64,000 nt of DNA from Lepidurus packardi (lineage: Eukaryota > Arthropoda > Branchiopoda > Notostraca > Triopsidae): the NCBI GenBank assembly GCA_023053545.1, contig JAKZAN010000007.1, positions 2,604,001 through 2,668,000 on the forward strand, in the 5' to 3' direction. This document shows positions 24,217-35,965 of this stretch, one piece after another; position 1 is the stretch's first letter; each line of letters opens with the position of its first letter. The translations under genes and the position numbers were made by a program. The notes beneath the pieces are model-generated. The model worked only from the letters and a program-made list of their open reading frames with translations. It did not search any database and was not told the origin of the DNA.

Positions 24217-25812
24217 TTTACTTGATTTTATCACAATTAAATGCGACTGTCACTAGTTTCGAACATTTTACTTCAGTAATATTCCGTCCCCTGAACAAAC
24301 AGATCGCACAGCCATCTAGGAGCTTAGACCACATAGACGGCCGGGATGAGCTTCGATCATATATACTGTACTATAGATAGGGCACGGCTATGTGGACGGC
24401 TGTGCTCGACTCAACTCAAACTCAGCCGCCATTCTTGTGGCCCAATCTAGGCGCGCTTTATTAAACTTTGCTAGAGAGATTTGCATGCCACATAATTCCT
24501 TTTATAAGCTAATTCGTAGTATAAACCTATTTGAGACTACTTTATATGATCTAAGGGGATGAGAAGCGAACGGTGCATTTGAAACGTGAAAGGCGAACAA
24601 AGAAATGCGAAACTCACGCTACTTGGAAGTCGGGTTTCCATTCCAGTTTCAATGCTCTCAAATTATATCAAAGTTGATACTGCTACCTCTGAAACCTATC
24701 TATAGGAATGACGAATTAAAATAAAACTAGAGAATTGGAAACCAGAAGAAAATGGACAAATATCCCAACTTTACCTTGGGTCGCGAAGTCTACGGACCGA
24801 TATACCTACTTATATCTACTATACTTTGCGACCCATGCTCAACATTTTCCAAATTTCCTCGAAGATGTCGACTTGAAAGCCTATTATATATAAAAACCGT
24901 TAATTTAAATAAAGAGATTCCGTTGGTTCATGGACTTTTTATTGGGAAGAATGACAGTTGTTTTTGTTTAGTAGCAGACACCGACAGTACGAGCATGCTT
25001 TTCCCCTCCTGGGCCACACACAAACAGCGTCAACTGCGCTCGTTTCTTGTTTTCTCCATTCTGCGTACTTTTTTCAAAGTTCGATCAAAAAAACCTTAAT
25101 CAATAAGTGACACCACATCACAGGCACGACTGCTACTTTTCAGTTTTTATCTTTTCTATTTTTTTTTTGCTTCGAACTGATTTCAAAAAACATTTGGTAG
25201 AGAAGTTTCCAGCACACGAACCAAAAAAAAAGTTTAAGACCCAAAAAAATCGGTCGTAAGATCCATAAGTAACCAAACACAAGAAAAAATTTCGCTACAC
25301 ATGCCTTTTTGCAAAAAAGTCGCACTTTGAAAATATTAACCAAGATGAAAAAATATCCAAAAAAGAAAGTCCAAAGACTGCGATTGACAGGAAAAATTAA
25401 AACCATTTTCCTTTCTTTCCACTCTCTCTCCACGTAAGAAAAGAAAACAGACAGGGAAACTACTCCATTCTTTTCTCTACGTTGCTTGAATAAATGTCAT
25501 CCTGCAGAAGTATAATTTTTGTCCTGGCTTATACATAGCAGACATCCTCGTGGCTTTTTTTCCTTCTTGTTCTCTTTTTTGTTATTCAGGACCGTGTAAA
25601 GATTAAGGGAGCGGGGCCCAAAGTCTTTCAAATACTTTCCATAAGAAAAAAAAAGGTGTGCGGAGGCGGGGAAAAGATTTTCTGGGGGGAAAAGCAAAGA
25701 GAAAACAGGTAACTGGCCCGCCCCCTTCCGGGAAAACTCCTATTTTTTCGCTTTCGTTTCGCCCTGATTAAAAAGTCTCGCTGATTTTATGTACCCGGAG
25801 CAAAGTTTATTT
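24217..25812. other. Intergenic region between DMXL and lingerer, with DMXL promoter
   Basis: The side near 24217-24450 should hold the DMXL promoter and 5' UTR; CAGCCGCCATTCTTG at about 24423 resembles a YY1-type site. From about 25450 to 25812 is probably the lingerer 3' UTR, with T- and A-rich runs. Open frames near 24752-25099 and 25140-25433 are low complexity and match nothing. No repeat or RNA gene is evident. Confidence 0.4.
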
Positions 25813-28800
25813 TTAGTTGGTGCCCCAGTACGAAGCCGCATAAGAGCCTTTAGGTCCAGTTTTGGCTCCGCCCTGGCCGCCACCAGCAGAGCGTTGTCCG
25901 CCAGCACCGGAATCTTGATGAAGCTGTGCGTGCATGAGCTGCGAATGATGCGACTGATGCGGCGCTAAAGTAGGGATGAACATTTGTGTGTAAGCCCCTG
26001 GACCGGTGCCGCTACCTGGAGCCGCGAGATTGAAAGGAGGGGGCGTGCCCGTATGGAATCCTGGTTTGTCGTACGACACTTTGCTGAGTTGCGAATGCGG
26101 CGCCGCTTTGCCGTACACTGAGCCCAGATCGGCTGCACCGGAACCAGGTCCGCCTGATGACCCGACTTTGTTAGGAACCACTCCGGACGCTCCACCCCCA
26201 CTACCCACGCCTACCGAGCCGCCGCCGTACATAGACTTGAAGTCCGAGTTGGCCAGCGCTTCGTAAGTGGACGCGTAGTTGTATCCTGAAGGCCCACTGC
26301 TACCTACACCTTCCATTTTTTAAGGACGACATAAAAGAGAATTACTGAGTAAAGCTGATCCCCTTGAACGCAAATTTGTCTAACTTAAAAGCACTAAAAG
26401 TTCTCAACTATAAACCTAAGAATAAAAACTAGTGTATAACTCATGCCACGACTAAATGACCTATCCGATCAAATGCTGCAAAACTTACAAAAACTAGATC
26501 AAGATCTGGAAAGATCCTGATCCGACCATTTTATGGAAAACAATAATAAAACAAACTCTGAATACAAAAAATAGTAACATAAAAATCGAACTGTGGACAC
26601 TAGATGGCCTAATTTAATCGATAAATTCAAGAAAAAATCGATCTGATCCCTGCCAACGATCCGATCCGATCAAATGATCGGATCGTTCTTGAAAGATCCA
26701 AAACACTGGTACCCGAGAGCTGATGTTTATATGTAGATCTCTATATGCAACTCTAGAAATCTCTACATGCATACTCAAGTATCAAAATGTGGTAAAATTA
26801 CTTAAAAGTATTACTGAATCCTTTAAATGTCAAGTTGTTTTACCAAAAGAAAATGTAGAAACTCAGAAAACGAGGTTCAATTGATTACCGGTGTTGGGTG
26901 TTTGTTGTTGAGAAGGTGCACCTGGTCCTTTGCCGTACTGACCAGCTCCCATGTGTCCTGAAGGTGTTTGCACGTGTCCCTGGCCCTGCGCTGAGGAAGG
27001 CGCGGAAACGGGATAGAGAGCAGTGGGGGCGGGACCATACTGGAACCCGCCTGGTACCACGCCTCCACCGTAAAAGTAGGCGTACGCTGGTGGCAAAGGA
27101 GCAGCGGCTGCTGCGGCGGCAGCTGCGCTCAGGTACGCTGCTTGGTGCGACTGTGCTGCTGCATTCTATTGAAACAGAAGCAAAAGAAATTTCCAATTGA
27201 ATCAAATGTATATATTTAAGATGTCAAACTGTTTAACATAATTCCAGAAATTAAACCCTAATTTATACCTGTGATAAGGAAGTTGGGACAGGGGAATTAT
27301 TATCCGGTCGCGCAAACTTGTTATCGTAAGCCATGGAGGCGAGTCCTTGTGATGCTATGCTGGACTCTCGCGTTCCTTGCGTGGCTGCAGCTGTTAACGA
27401 CGTTGGGGACTGATAACCCATGCCGTAATATGCAGCCGCCACTTCCGCATTGGACAGGTGGGGGTAGCGCTGCTGAAACACTTGCATATCTTCCAGCGAG
27501 TACATAGGCTGCTGAAGATTGGCAGGATAGAAGGGCATACCTGGTCCAGGGCCACCCATAATGTATTGCGTCCCCAAGAGGGTACCCGCGGGTAAACCTG
27601 GTTGACTGGTGGGGGCTACCGAAGGCGGCTGTAGTGCTGATAACACTGTTCCGCTACTGCTCACCACTGGCATCACTTTGGAAGAAGGACCCGTACTGGA
27701 ATTGGCTCCCGATCTATTTTTAAAACGAAGACATTTAAGTGAAAGCGTCATTCCTCTTTTCCTACATTTAAAACTTCAAAACATTACAAATTTCACATTA
27801 AACATCCAAATTCCACACTTGACTTGATTTACATACAAAATCCGACCCATCAGCTCTGTAGAAAACTCGTTCATGCGTTATCAGTACTAAGAACTTCTCA
27901 TCATAAGGTCAATTCCTGCTTTGTATTTGCTTTTTTAAACGAATGTAATGTACTGACCTGGTAGGAACGTTGGAACTGCTGAGGCCCAGAGCTTGCATGG
28001 AAAGCGTGGTGGAGGGTACATTACTTCCTCCGGCGTTGCTATCGTACCCGGACGGGCCCTGATTTGATCCTTGTACTCCAGCGATAGAGCTTGGGACGTC
28101 TTTCTTTCCAGAAGGCACTCCAGCCGCAGGGTTATAGACTCCTGACGACGGATAGGCATTCGAAGGAGCAGTGTTAACGTTGCTGTTGCCTCCCGAGCTT
28201 CCGTAACCATACGATGAAGAACCGTAGGGCGTGGAAGTGGGCGTGGACTGCTGTTGTTGCTGCTGTTGATGGTGACTGCTCCCATAACCTGATCCAGTGC
28301 CGCTATTGCTGGTATTATTGTAACCTTGGCTATAGGCATTGTACCCCGTGCCATAGCTGCTTTTGGGCCCCTGCTTCAAGTAAAACAAAATAGAATAAAT
28401 TTCTGGTTGAAAGGCTATAATTACAAAACATTTAGGAACAAAATGGCTTTCAAATGATTTTCATCACGCTATAAAAAGCCCCATCAGCTCTGTAGAAAGC
28501 TCTCTCATGCTGAATTCAGTCATAAGAATTTTTCATCACCTGGGGCTTTTTCTGTTGATAATATCTTTTCTCAAGATGATACGTTGAACTTAATAAAACA
28601 ATCCACTATTTAATATTTCAGTTACAGTACATGCCACTTATTGTGATCACATTTGTCAACTGAATATTGATTCCATTAAGCGGAGATTCTAATAACCGAA
28701 AACGGAAATATGCAATAGAACGCTACGATTAACTGGCGCGGAAACGGACTCGCTTGTTTAAACTAAAAAAACAAAGCATCGTCTACATTTTGACACTTTC

Positions 28801-31800
28801 CTAGGTTCCTTTTTCTAGATAGATTCCACTCCACTATTGTTTATTTAGTAACAATTTCTCAACAATTTTGATAGAGATGGTTGAAGAATTCCTAACTTAA
28901 CGGCTGCTTCCCTTTGTGGCAAATATTGTAAATTTAACTTGTCAGGTTTCGGTCACAGGGTTGTCACATTTATATCAACTCTTTTCTTGTTCGTTGGCAT
29001 CTTTATATAACCACACGTCTACAATACAACTAACACTGCGCCTTTCAAGCCTGCTTCACGCTTAGGTAGGGTTCTCAACACGATATTCCTTCTAATTTTC
29101 CCAGTTAATTAAACTAACTGGTCATTCAGTTGAATAACCTGTTCACTCAACTGACTGGAGACTTTAGGAGGAACTTCCCTTAAGCGTAGTAGTAGGCTGG
29201 AAATGACAGGATTGGTCATAACCACGTAAAAGCAATGTGCAAAGTCCATTTAGCAATCACTACTGTAGTTTCCTTACTGTACATGTGAAGATTATTTTGA
29301 AATAGCTTCTAATATCCGAAAGTCTGATTCTAAAATCGATTAAAATGCGACGACTTTTATCATTTTGAACTCGTCCTTTAAAAATTTGACTCCATAAAGC
29401 TACTGATTCTAATAACCAGCAATCATAATAAGCGGCATCTACTGTAATCAGCATAACTCTATAGAAACTTGGAATTCCAGGACCTTTTCTGGGATGATTT
29501 TTAAAGATGTTTCTCTTAAAATGCACTAAAATATGGGATGTCATCTTGGAATTGACGGTTTAAATAAATAAAATTAACGACACTTCACGATGTCTCTCAA
29601 AATTTACTAACTATCTAAATTAATTACGTAAAATACGTCATTTCTACAACTCGGTTGAAGATCTTAACACGCAGGTCAACTTAAAGAGTGGAAATTAAAC
29701 AAAAATAAGGAAAATAAAATACCTGGTACGGATACGATGTCGATACGGACGTTTGCTGACTGGAACCGTAACCACCTGTATTTCCTCCTAACCCTGACGT
29801 TGAAGAACTATCACCAGCTTTGGACATGGCTGAAGTACTGCCGAGTGAAGAAGTACCTACAAATATCGAAAAAGTAATTTATCAATGGATTATCTAGTTG
29901 AAAATTAGCTTAACAAAAACGTACGAGAACAAATTCCCCTTTCATTTACCATACCAAGAAAAAAAAAATAGTGTACCTTTGTTGCCATAATCTCCAGCTC
30001 CACCCAGATTGGCACCGGTGTTTGATACACCCAGTCCGCCAGTAATAGCCTCTGAGCCCAACATTCCACTGTTAGAACTCGCTTGGGACTGAACTTGCTG
30101 CTGCTGTTGAGCGGCCACAGATTGTTGTTGCTGATGCTGCTGCAAGGGTGTAAGCTCAAAGCCGGCGCTTTCGACGCCTACTCCGAAATCCAGAGATCCA
30201 AATTTGAGGTCGAGCTGGTTCACAGCATCGTCATTAGGCATTTCCACTGCGGAAGAGGGAATTTTGGAGGGAGGAGCCACCTTCGGGCGCTGCGGTCGAG
30301 CCCTGGCTGCTGCTGCAGCCGCAGCAGCTGCTGAACCAGCTTGAGAGGGAACGCCCCCTGCTACCGAGTTGTAACTCATATAGGAGCCTGTTCAAAAGAA
30401 CCATTAACATCCAGTTAGTTTCTAATAGTTGCAGTTGACACCGAAACAATAGTGAATTACCAGACGCTGTTGAAGGTTGGGAATACTGGGACATGTAACC
30501 TTTCATGTTGGCAGGTTCTTTTTGCAGCAACATGCTAAGATCCAAGGGCGTGCCAGCTGAGACGTTGCTACTGACGGCTGTGATTGAGGCTGGTACCGGA
30601 ACGTTGGCCTGATTGGTCGCCACGGCGCTGTAGAGCACGTGACCTGGTCCGGAAAGTGGCGCATTCGATACCACATCCGCAGTTGAGACTTCTCCGTTGA
30701 GCAAGCCAGGAGGAGCGTTGGGTGCACCACCTGCAACAGCAGCTGTGTTACTGGGATCCGCTGAGCTGGGAGGGGCCACTTGAGAGCTCGGAGTAAAGAC
30801 TTTGGTGTCGGCCAAAGATCCTGTATACTCCTCGTTGTCCCAATCTTCCGTGGTTGGAAAATCCTCGCCCCAATTATCTACGGATAAGAAATTGCATTAT
30901 AGAATATTCTCACATCTTGACAATTCTTATATTTTAAAACATCTTCGCATTATTTATGTTACATCTGATCACTACAGAACAGATGCTAAGTTAAAAGAAC
31001 TAATCACATGTTACGAATAATTTAGATCAGCAAAAAAGAAGCAATTTGACCCATCAGCTCTGTAGAAGACTCGTTCACGTTGAATCAGCTCAAAGTTAGT
31101 CATCATTGGGTCAAGTTTTGCTCTTTTTGACTGAAGTAAACATGAAAACACTGAAAAGAGAGACAACCTGGATATTTTACATCATAAAGAAGAGTTTTTA
31201 AACAAGACTAGTATCAGAATTCGAAATAAAAAAAGCTTAGATACAGTAAAATTAAACTTACCATAACTAATTTAATAATATTGATAACACACAGTAACAG
31301 AAAACGTAATAAAATTAGGTTAAACTAATACTTTAAGCTGAACCGAACAAAGGTTTAAAAAATAGTAATTACTTAAAAAGAATAATTACCCATTTTAATT
31401 GGCTCTTGGTCAGTGGGAGTGTCCCAAGTATCTTCAGTCTGGGAAGAGTTCCGTGGTGGACGACCAGGCCCACCGCCACGCCCACCATAACCTCTCCCCC
31501 TTCCTCCTCCAGCTCCCCCTCGACCCCGCCCATTCATCATCCGGCCTCCACGCCCACCACGACCCCCTCGTTCTCCGCGCGCGCCGGTAAAGTCCGAAGA
31601 TGTATCCGCACCTTCTCCCCAATCATCTCGTTCTTTGTTCTCTTTCCCACGACCTAAAATCAAGGAACAAAGTGTAACTAAATTTCGGTTTCTTTAAACT
31701 TTCCCCTCATTTCCCTCAAACTAGACTTATGAAATCGCTTTTTCACTTTCCCAGTTAAGCTTATGCATTTTATGTTTTGCATTTTTCAACTTTTCCAACA

Positions 31801-32545
31801 ATTTCTATAGTTTTGAACCAACGTTTTTTTATTTTTTTTTACCTCTGCCGCGCATTCTAGGCGGCCCACGTGCTGACCGAGAGCGATCTCGATCACCTTG
31901 GTGCTCCCGATCCCGCTCTCTCCCCGCACTCTGTCCCAACTCGCTTTCCCCGCTTTCTTGCCCTGCTTTGGCATTGAGGCGCCCCTTTTTCTTCTTGCCA
32001 GACACTTCCCAGTCTCCTTCGCCTTCGCCGTCCAGCAGCAGAATGGTCGCGCGCTCTAGATCGTTGTTACAGTCGTGGAGAGCGATCGTAACCGAGTCTG
32101 CTGAGCGTCCCGTCACTTCCACTAGCTAAAAGAACAAAGAAACAATTTGTAATTATTTTTTACCCCAAATTTTAAGGTACGTTTTTAGAAATTCTTCAAG
32201 AGTCTTTTTAAAAGCTTTTACCTTGCTGATTTTCTCAAGCAAATCCGGATCTTCTTTCTTGGGATCACTGATCATCTGGGCAATGCGCAGCTGCTCAGCA
32301 GTTGGTACGATCTTGTGAAGCGTGTCTCCTCCCAGTTTGGCCCCGCCTTCGTTGCTGTTCTGCCGCGTGTTCTTGTCCACTTGTCCAGGGAGAGTCGTGG
32401 ATTTGCTCATGTGGCTGTTACTGTCGGCTGTGGATGTCGCTGAACTTAAAGACGATTTGTCGTGAGGCTTGCCGGGCCCGCTGTTAGCTGATCCTCTGTT
32501 ACGAGTCTTGCCTCCGCCCCCTTTACCGCCCCCAGAAGCACTCAT
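25813..32545 (-). CDS. lig: Protein lingerer / UBAP2-UBAP2L homologue
   Basis: A 1154-residue RNA-associated protein with UBA domain, linked in animals to stress granules, FMRP/Caprin complexes and growth control (family knowledge). Ten exons join in phase: 32545-32222, 32125-31843, 31653-31390, 30877-30461, 30387-29977, 29856-29723, 28370-27958, 27713-27269, 27165-26889, 26309-25813. Residues from about 85 to 145 hold [15 protein letters not shown] and the UBA-like [20 protein letters not shown]. An RGG/RG-rich stretch follows. The lingerer signature [20 protein letters not shown] ... LKFGSLDFG is in exon 5 beside polyalanine and polyglutamine. The rest is low-complexity Ser/Gly/Tyr/Gln ending [20 protein letters not shown] is preferred over an upstream hydrophobic in-frame Met. 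Introns 3, 6 and 7 each carry a C/D snoRNA on the sense strand. Confidence 0.92.
26650..26690. repeat. GATC-rich palindrome in a lingerer intron
   Basis: AACGATCCGATC (26655-26666) is inverted as GATCGGATCGTT (26676-26687). Related GATCC/CCGATC words are scattered from 26455 to 26700. It may be part of an unrecognised repeat; no ends are visible. Confidence 0.4.
27845..27909 (-). ncRNA. Box C/D snoRNA candidate 3 in lingerer intron 7
   Basis: Read on the minus strand: box C ATGATGA (27904-27898), internal CTGA as D' (27884-27881), box D CTGA (27853-27850). A short, imperfect closing stem pairs GACC with GGTC. Immediately before box D is TTCTACAGAG, identical in two sister copies in introns 3 and 6. 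It is in the sense direction of the host gene, as expected for an intron-processed snoRNA. The stem is weaker than in the sisters. Confidence 0.7.
28474..28550 (-). ncRNA. Box C/D snoRNA candidate 2 in lingerer intron 6
   Basis: Minus strand: stem AAAAGCCCCA, box C GTGATGA (28539-28533), D' CTGA (28519-28516), guide region ending TTTCTACAGAG, box D CTGA (28487-28484), stem TGGGGCTTTT. The 10-bp terminal stem is perfect although its sequence differs from that of copy 1, so the pairing is maintained by covariation. This is strong evidence for a functional fold. Confidence 0.82.
28625..29444 (-). mobile_element. Tigger/pogo-like non-autonomous element, copy D
   Basis: About 820 bp in lingerer intron 6, flanked by TA. 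Termini CAGTACATGCCACTTATTG and AGCGGCATCTACTG match copies A-C with point changes. A decayed helix-turn-helix transposase remnant is on the minus strand near 28850-28950. The palindromic CGCTTAGGTAGGGTTCTCAA ... CTTAAGCGTAG core lies at about 29050-29190. Confidence 0.85.
31046..31114 (-). ncRNA. Box C/D snoRNA candidate 1 in lingerer intron 3
   Basis: Minus strand, 69 nt: perfect 8-bp stem TTGACCCA / TGGGTCAA encloses box C ATGATGA (31106-31100), D' CTGA (31088-31085) and box D CTGA (31057-31054). The sequence before box D is GAGTCTTCTACAGAG. By the box D + 5 rule the methylated target base would be a G within CUCUGUAGAA. The RNA target is not identified. All canonical elements are present and the orientation matches the host intron. 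Confidence 0.85.
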
Positions 32546-33477
32546 TCTGTCTAAGTATGGCTGAAAATGGCCTATGTACACCAGACTATGTACAAGGATC
32601 TGTTTTGGTTTCCAAATGAAATAAAAGAACATTCTATTAGTAAGATGTCATAAATGAAGCGGGTCACAAAATGAATAAAATTGTCAAGGAGCACTCGTAA
32701 TGAAAACGATGATTATCTTAGTGTCGTGCCCAAAAAGTAAGCCTTCAATTCATCTAACTGAAGACAACTAGGATGCTGAGCACGTTGCCAAGACAACAGT
32801 GATGCTTTCAACCTGACTCCATGCAAAAATGTGCCACCTTATTAGAGAATTTTGCAAGTCTTAGATTTTCTTTACAAAAATTATCTACGGTACGTTTACG
32901 GGCACGGAAATTTTAACAACGAGACTTGTGATCAAAATGTCACCGACGTTGCAGTTCTGGGAAAATAAAAGACGAATGTTTGTAAAAGCAACTTTTCTTC
33001 GCTGGCGCCGCCATTTTTCTTTGAAATGCCGGGGTGACCGCCTTGCCAAGAAAACCACGTTTTCCGACCCTTGGCCGCCGTTTTGGATGTATTTTTGCCT
33101 TCCCCATGCATATAACTGTGTCCATAAATGAACTAAAGCTTGGTATATTTTCCAAAATGTGCGGAATATGTCACAAATGCTCTGTTTTCATTACCTGCAA
33201 AAAGCTGACGCACTCCGTTCACACACAAAGCAAAGCCAATGGCTTCAACGTTGCCATATTATATTGTTCTCTTCCACATTGCCGTTTATTTTCTTAATTA
33301 TTTTAAAAAAAATTAATCGGTATTTTTTGTCATCTTAATTTGTAAATGTAAATATTAGCGCAATGAGTACTAAGCTTTTACAATTATTTAAATACAAATG
33401 GAGATGGTTGAAAATCGGAACTCAGGTTTATTTTATTTATTTATTTTTAGCTTTCAGATTCCTATCGGCGAATTACC
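32546..33477. promoter_or_regulatory. Bidirectional promoter region between lingerer and RTN4IP1
   Basis: The two genes are head to head with about 930 bp between start codons. A GC-rich patch near 33000-33085 contains GCCGCCATTTTT (YY1-like) and GGCCGCCGTTTTGG, standing out from AT-rich surroundings. A short spliceable stretch at about 33426-33456 may belong to the RTN4IP1 5' leader. Open frames here look like chance. Confidence 0.45.
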
Positions 33478-35836
33478 ATGTTGGATATGGACGAAATCAT
33501 GTTTCTGCTTTCTCAGAAATTGGATTACATACAGGTAAAAAGTAACATTTCTTGATGATTGATTACTAGTGATTTTGTATCGTTCAACAGCATTTACTTG
33601 AAGTTACCCTAAGAGATTGTAATAACTCTTTCCGCACCTTGGTCCAGAATTTAAAAAACAACCTAGCTTCCGTCGATTTTCATCAGTTCGTGCCTTCGTC
33701 TACCTCATATCATCACCTGCGTCAATATTTCCATCAGTCCAAGGAGCACTTACATTTTGTACTTGACATCGGTTTGCAAAGAACTCAGCAGCTCAAACAA
33801 GACTTTATTTTGTACATAAGCAATGAAGGTACTTCACATTGATTCGTGTTCATAACATTTAGATATATCTATTGTTAGTTTGCATACAACTAACAATAAG
33901 CTACGTTAACGTAATGTTCTCAATTTGTAGTTACAAAATCTGCCCTATTCTTCATTGGTACTGCCTTTTGCGTGGGTCTCTTTTTGGGGACTAGGATTGG
34001 TGTGTCGTGGCAATTAAAACACAAAATCCAAGCACGAATGAAAGCCTTGGTCTGCGCTAATTATACTGGCATTGACGTAAAGCCTTTTTTGGCCTTCTTT
34101 CTTTGCTTAAAAGCATACAAGATAATGAAGTGATTTAATGCTTTATCATTAATTGTTTCCTCTGCACTTAGCACAGTCAGTATGCGTTAATGACACGATC
34201 AACGTGCCGTCTATTAGCAAAACGGACCAGATTCTTATCCAAGTCAAAGCAGCCTCCATTGACCTCATGGACGTGAAGATCTGCCACGGATATGCACGCG
34301 TTCTTCGCTCTCACCTGAATCGATACAATCAAGTAATACTTTCAGAATAGTTTCATTTAATAGAATCGTTAGTTTTTAAGATTAAAATTATGACCTCTCT
34401 AGTCATATACCTCTGGTTCAAGGGGCGTGCCAGTAATTTTGGGGCGTGGCTGTGCTGGGCGGATCCTCGCCTTAGGACCAGGTGTGGACCAAGACAAATT
34501 TCGTGTAGGACAAGCCATTTGGTGTGCTGTTCCTCCCTGGGCCACCGGATTGGCTTCTGAGCTGGCTGTAGTCCCCGCCTCCTGGGTTTCCCTCAAGCCT
34601 GCTGCTGTAGGCTGGGAAGGAGCAGCAGCTTTACCTGCTGCTGCCTGCACAGCTTGGAACGCTTTAGTAACTCAAGCGAGATTAGGTCCTGGCACTACTC
34701 AAGGAAAACGGTAAATTAACTTAATATTGACTATTGAATTCAGTATGGACGTGGTAAAAGCCACCGAAATGGACATTAAGTTAAATTTAAAAAACAAAAA
34801 TGCTGTTATTCGTTAATCTTATGTTACTACAGAACTGGAGTTAAAATTATTACATAATTAATTTCAAATTTTTCGGAGAACCGTTCTCCGAAAGTTATTC
34901 TACTCTAGTTGCACAGTTTCGGTTCGTGAAGTAGCGAAAGTGACATGACCTTGGTTTACTGAACGCTTGTTACCATGGTTACGGTACGTACCTGAAAAGG
35001 TAAACAAAGCGCTGGTTACAATGGATTTAATCACTCTCGCTAGGTCATAGAGCCACGTGCGCGTGATTTTTTAAGAAGTGTCTTTCTTTACTAGCCTAAT
35101 TACTATTTTGTGGACGACAGAAGGAAAAATATTATAGAAATCAGATATTTTGGTATGTAATTAAGTTTAAAAGTTACCTTGCTGACAACTGCCCTTTTAA
35201 AAGGTAATTTTCTTTAGAGTTTTGATCCAAAGCGGGAGTGGAAGCGTAGGATGTGTGGCTATTCAACTTATCCGAGCTTGGGGCGGTCACGTGACCACCA
35301 CTGTACCCCAGCGCGCCACGCCACTGGCCCATACTTTAGGCGCCCACGTGGTGGTCCCGTACGATGTCCACCAAGACCAAGAACTCTCTAATTCTTGGCT
35401 AAAACACCTAGCATCAATGGAAAAGTACTGCCAAATTCCCCAAAATTACACACATTAAAAAATGACTCGAATTAGGTTCGATGTGGTGATAAATACGGCT
35501 GGATGGGCGTTACATGAAGAAAGCTTAGAGTTTCTTAAGCCAGAGGGTGTCTGTGTCAGCACGATCTCGCCACCTCCTGTTTCGGATCGTTTCGGCCTGT
35601 TTTGGGGAGCTTTATACGCTTTTTGGCTGCGCCTTACATGGCTTCATCGCTCCTCAGCGTTAGGAGGCGTTACCGTAGAAGCCAGCGTCTTGGAAAAAAT
35701 TCGGATTTTGGTCGATGAGGGCGTGGTCCGACCTGTAGTGGACCGCAGTTTCCGCTTAAACGACGCCGGAGAAGTCGCAGTGCAACATGCAGCCAAAGGA
35801 CAGCCCTTAGGCACTACTATTGTAGTCTTCAAGTAA
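33478..35836 (+). CDS. RTN4IP1: RTN4IP1-like mitochondrial quinone oxidoreductase (MDR family)
   Basis: Zinc-free medium-chain NAD(P)H-dependent oxidoreductase; in vertebrates RTN4IP1/OPA10 acts in mitochondria in coenzyme Q biosynthesis. Seven exons join in phase: 33478-33534, 33591-33828, 33931-34076, 34177-34332, 34403-34710, 35218-35424, 35476-35836, giving about 490 residues. The catalytic part shows ILIQVKAASIDLMDVKICHG, GRGCAGRILALGPGVD, IWCAVPPWA and the nucleotide-binding VLIQSGSGSVGCVAIQLIRA. The C-terminal end is VVRPVVDRSFRLNDAGEV. An N-terminal extension of about 150 residues is absent from human RTN4IP1 and includes a membrane-like segment, ALFFIGTAFCVGLFLGTRIG. I chose the ATG at 33478 because the frame is closed just upstream; 33487 is also possible. 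The last intron is only 51 bp. The stop lies 129 bp from the eIF2alpha stop. Confidence 0.85.
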
Positions 35837-35965
35837 GTTAAATTAAGCCCAATCCTTTCCTTTCCATGTACAAAAGGGTATGTATTTCCCTCCCCACATT
35901 GGCATGTCCTTCCTTTGCACCTTAGCGTCGTCGTCGTCTTGGGTATTTTTTTCTTTTGGAGACAA

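Noticed and set aside
24752..25433. Two open frames between DMXL and lingerer
   Set aside because: They are composed of AT-rich low-complexity sequence, with no recognisable domain or splice context.
32928..33297. Short open frames in the lingerer/RTN4IP1 intergenic region
   Set aside because: They overlap the likely bidirectional promoter on both strands and have no family resemblance.
33363..33477. Upstream ATG at 33363 as the RTN4IP1 start
   Set aside because: Using it needs a 25-32 bp intron or a frame that meets a stop in exon 2; the ATG at 33478 joins cleanly.
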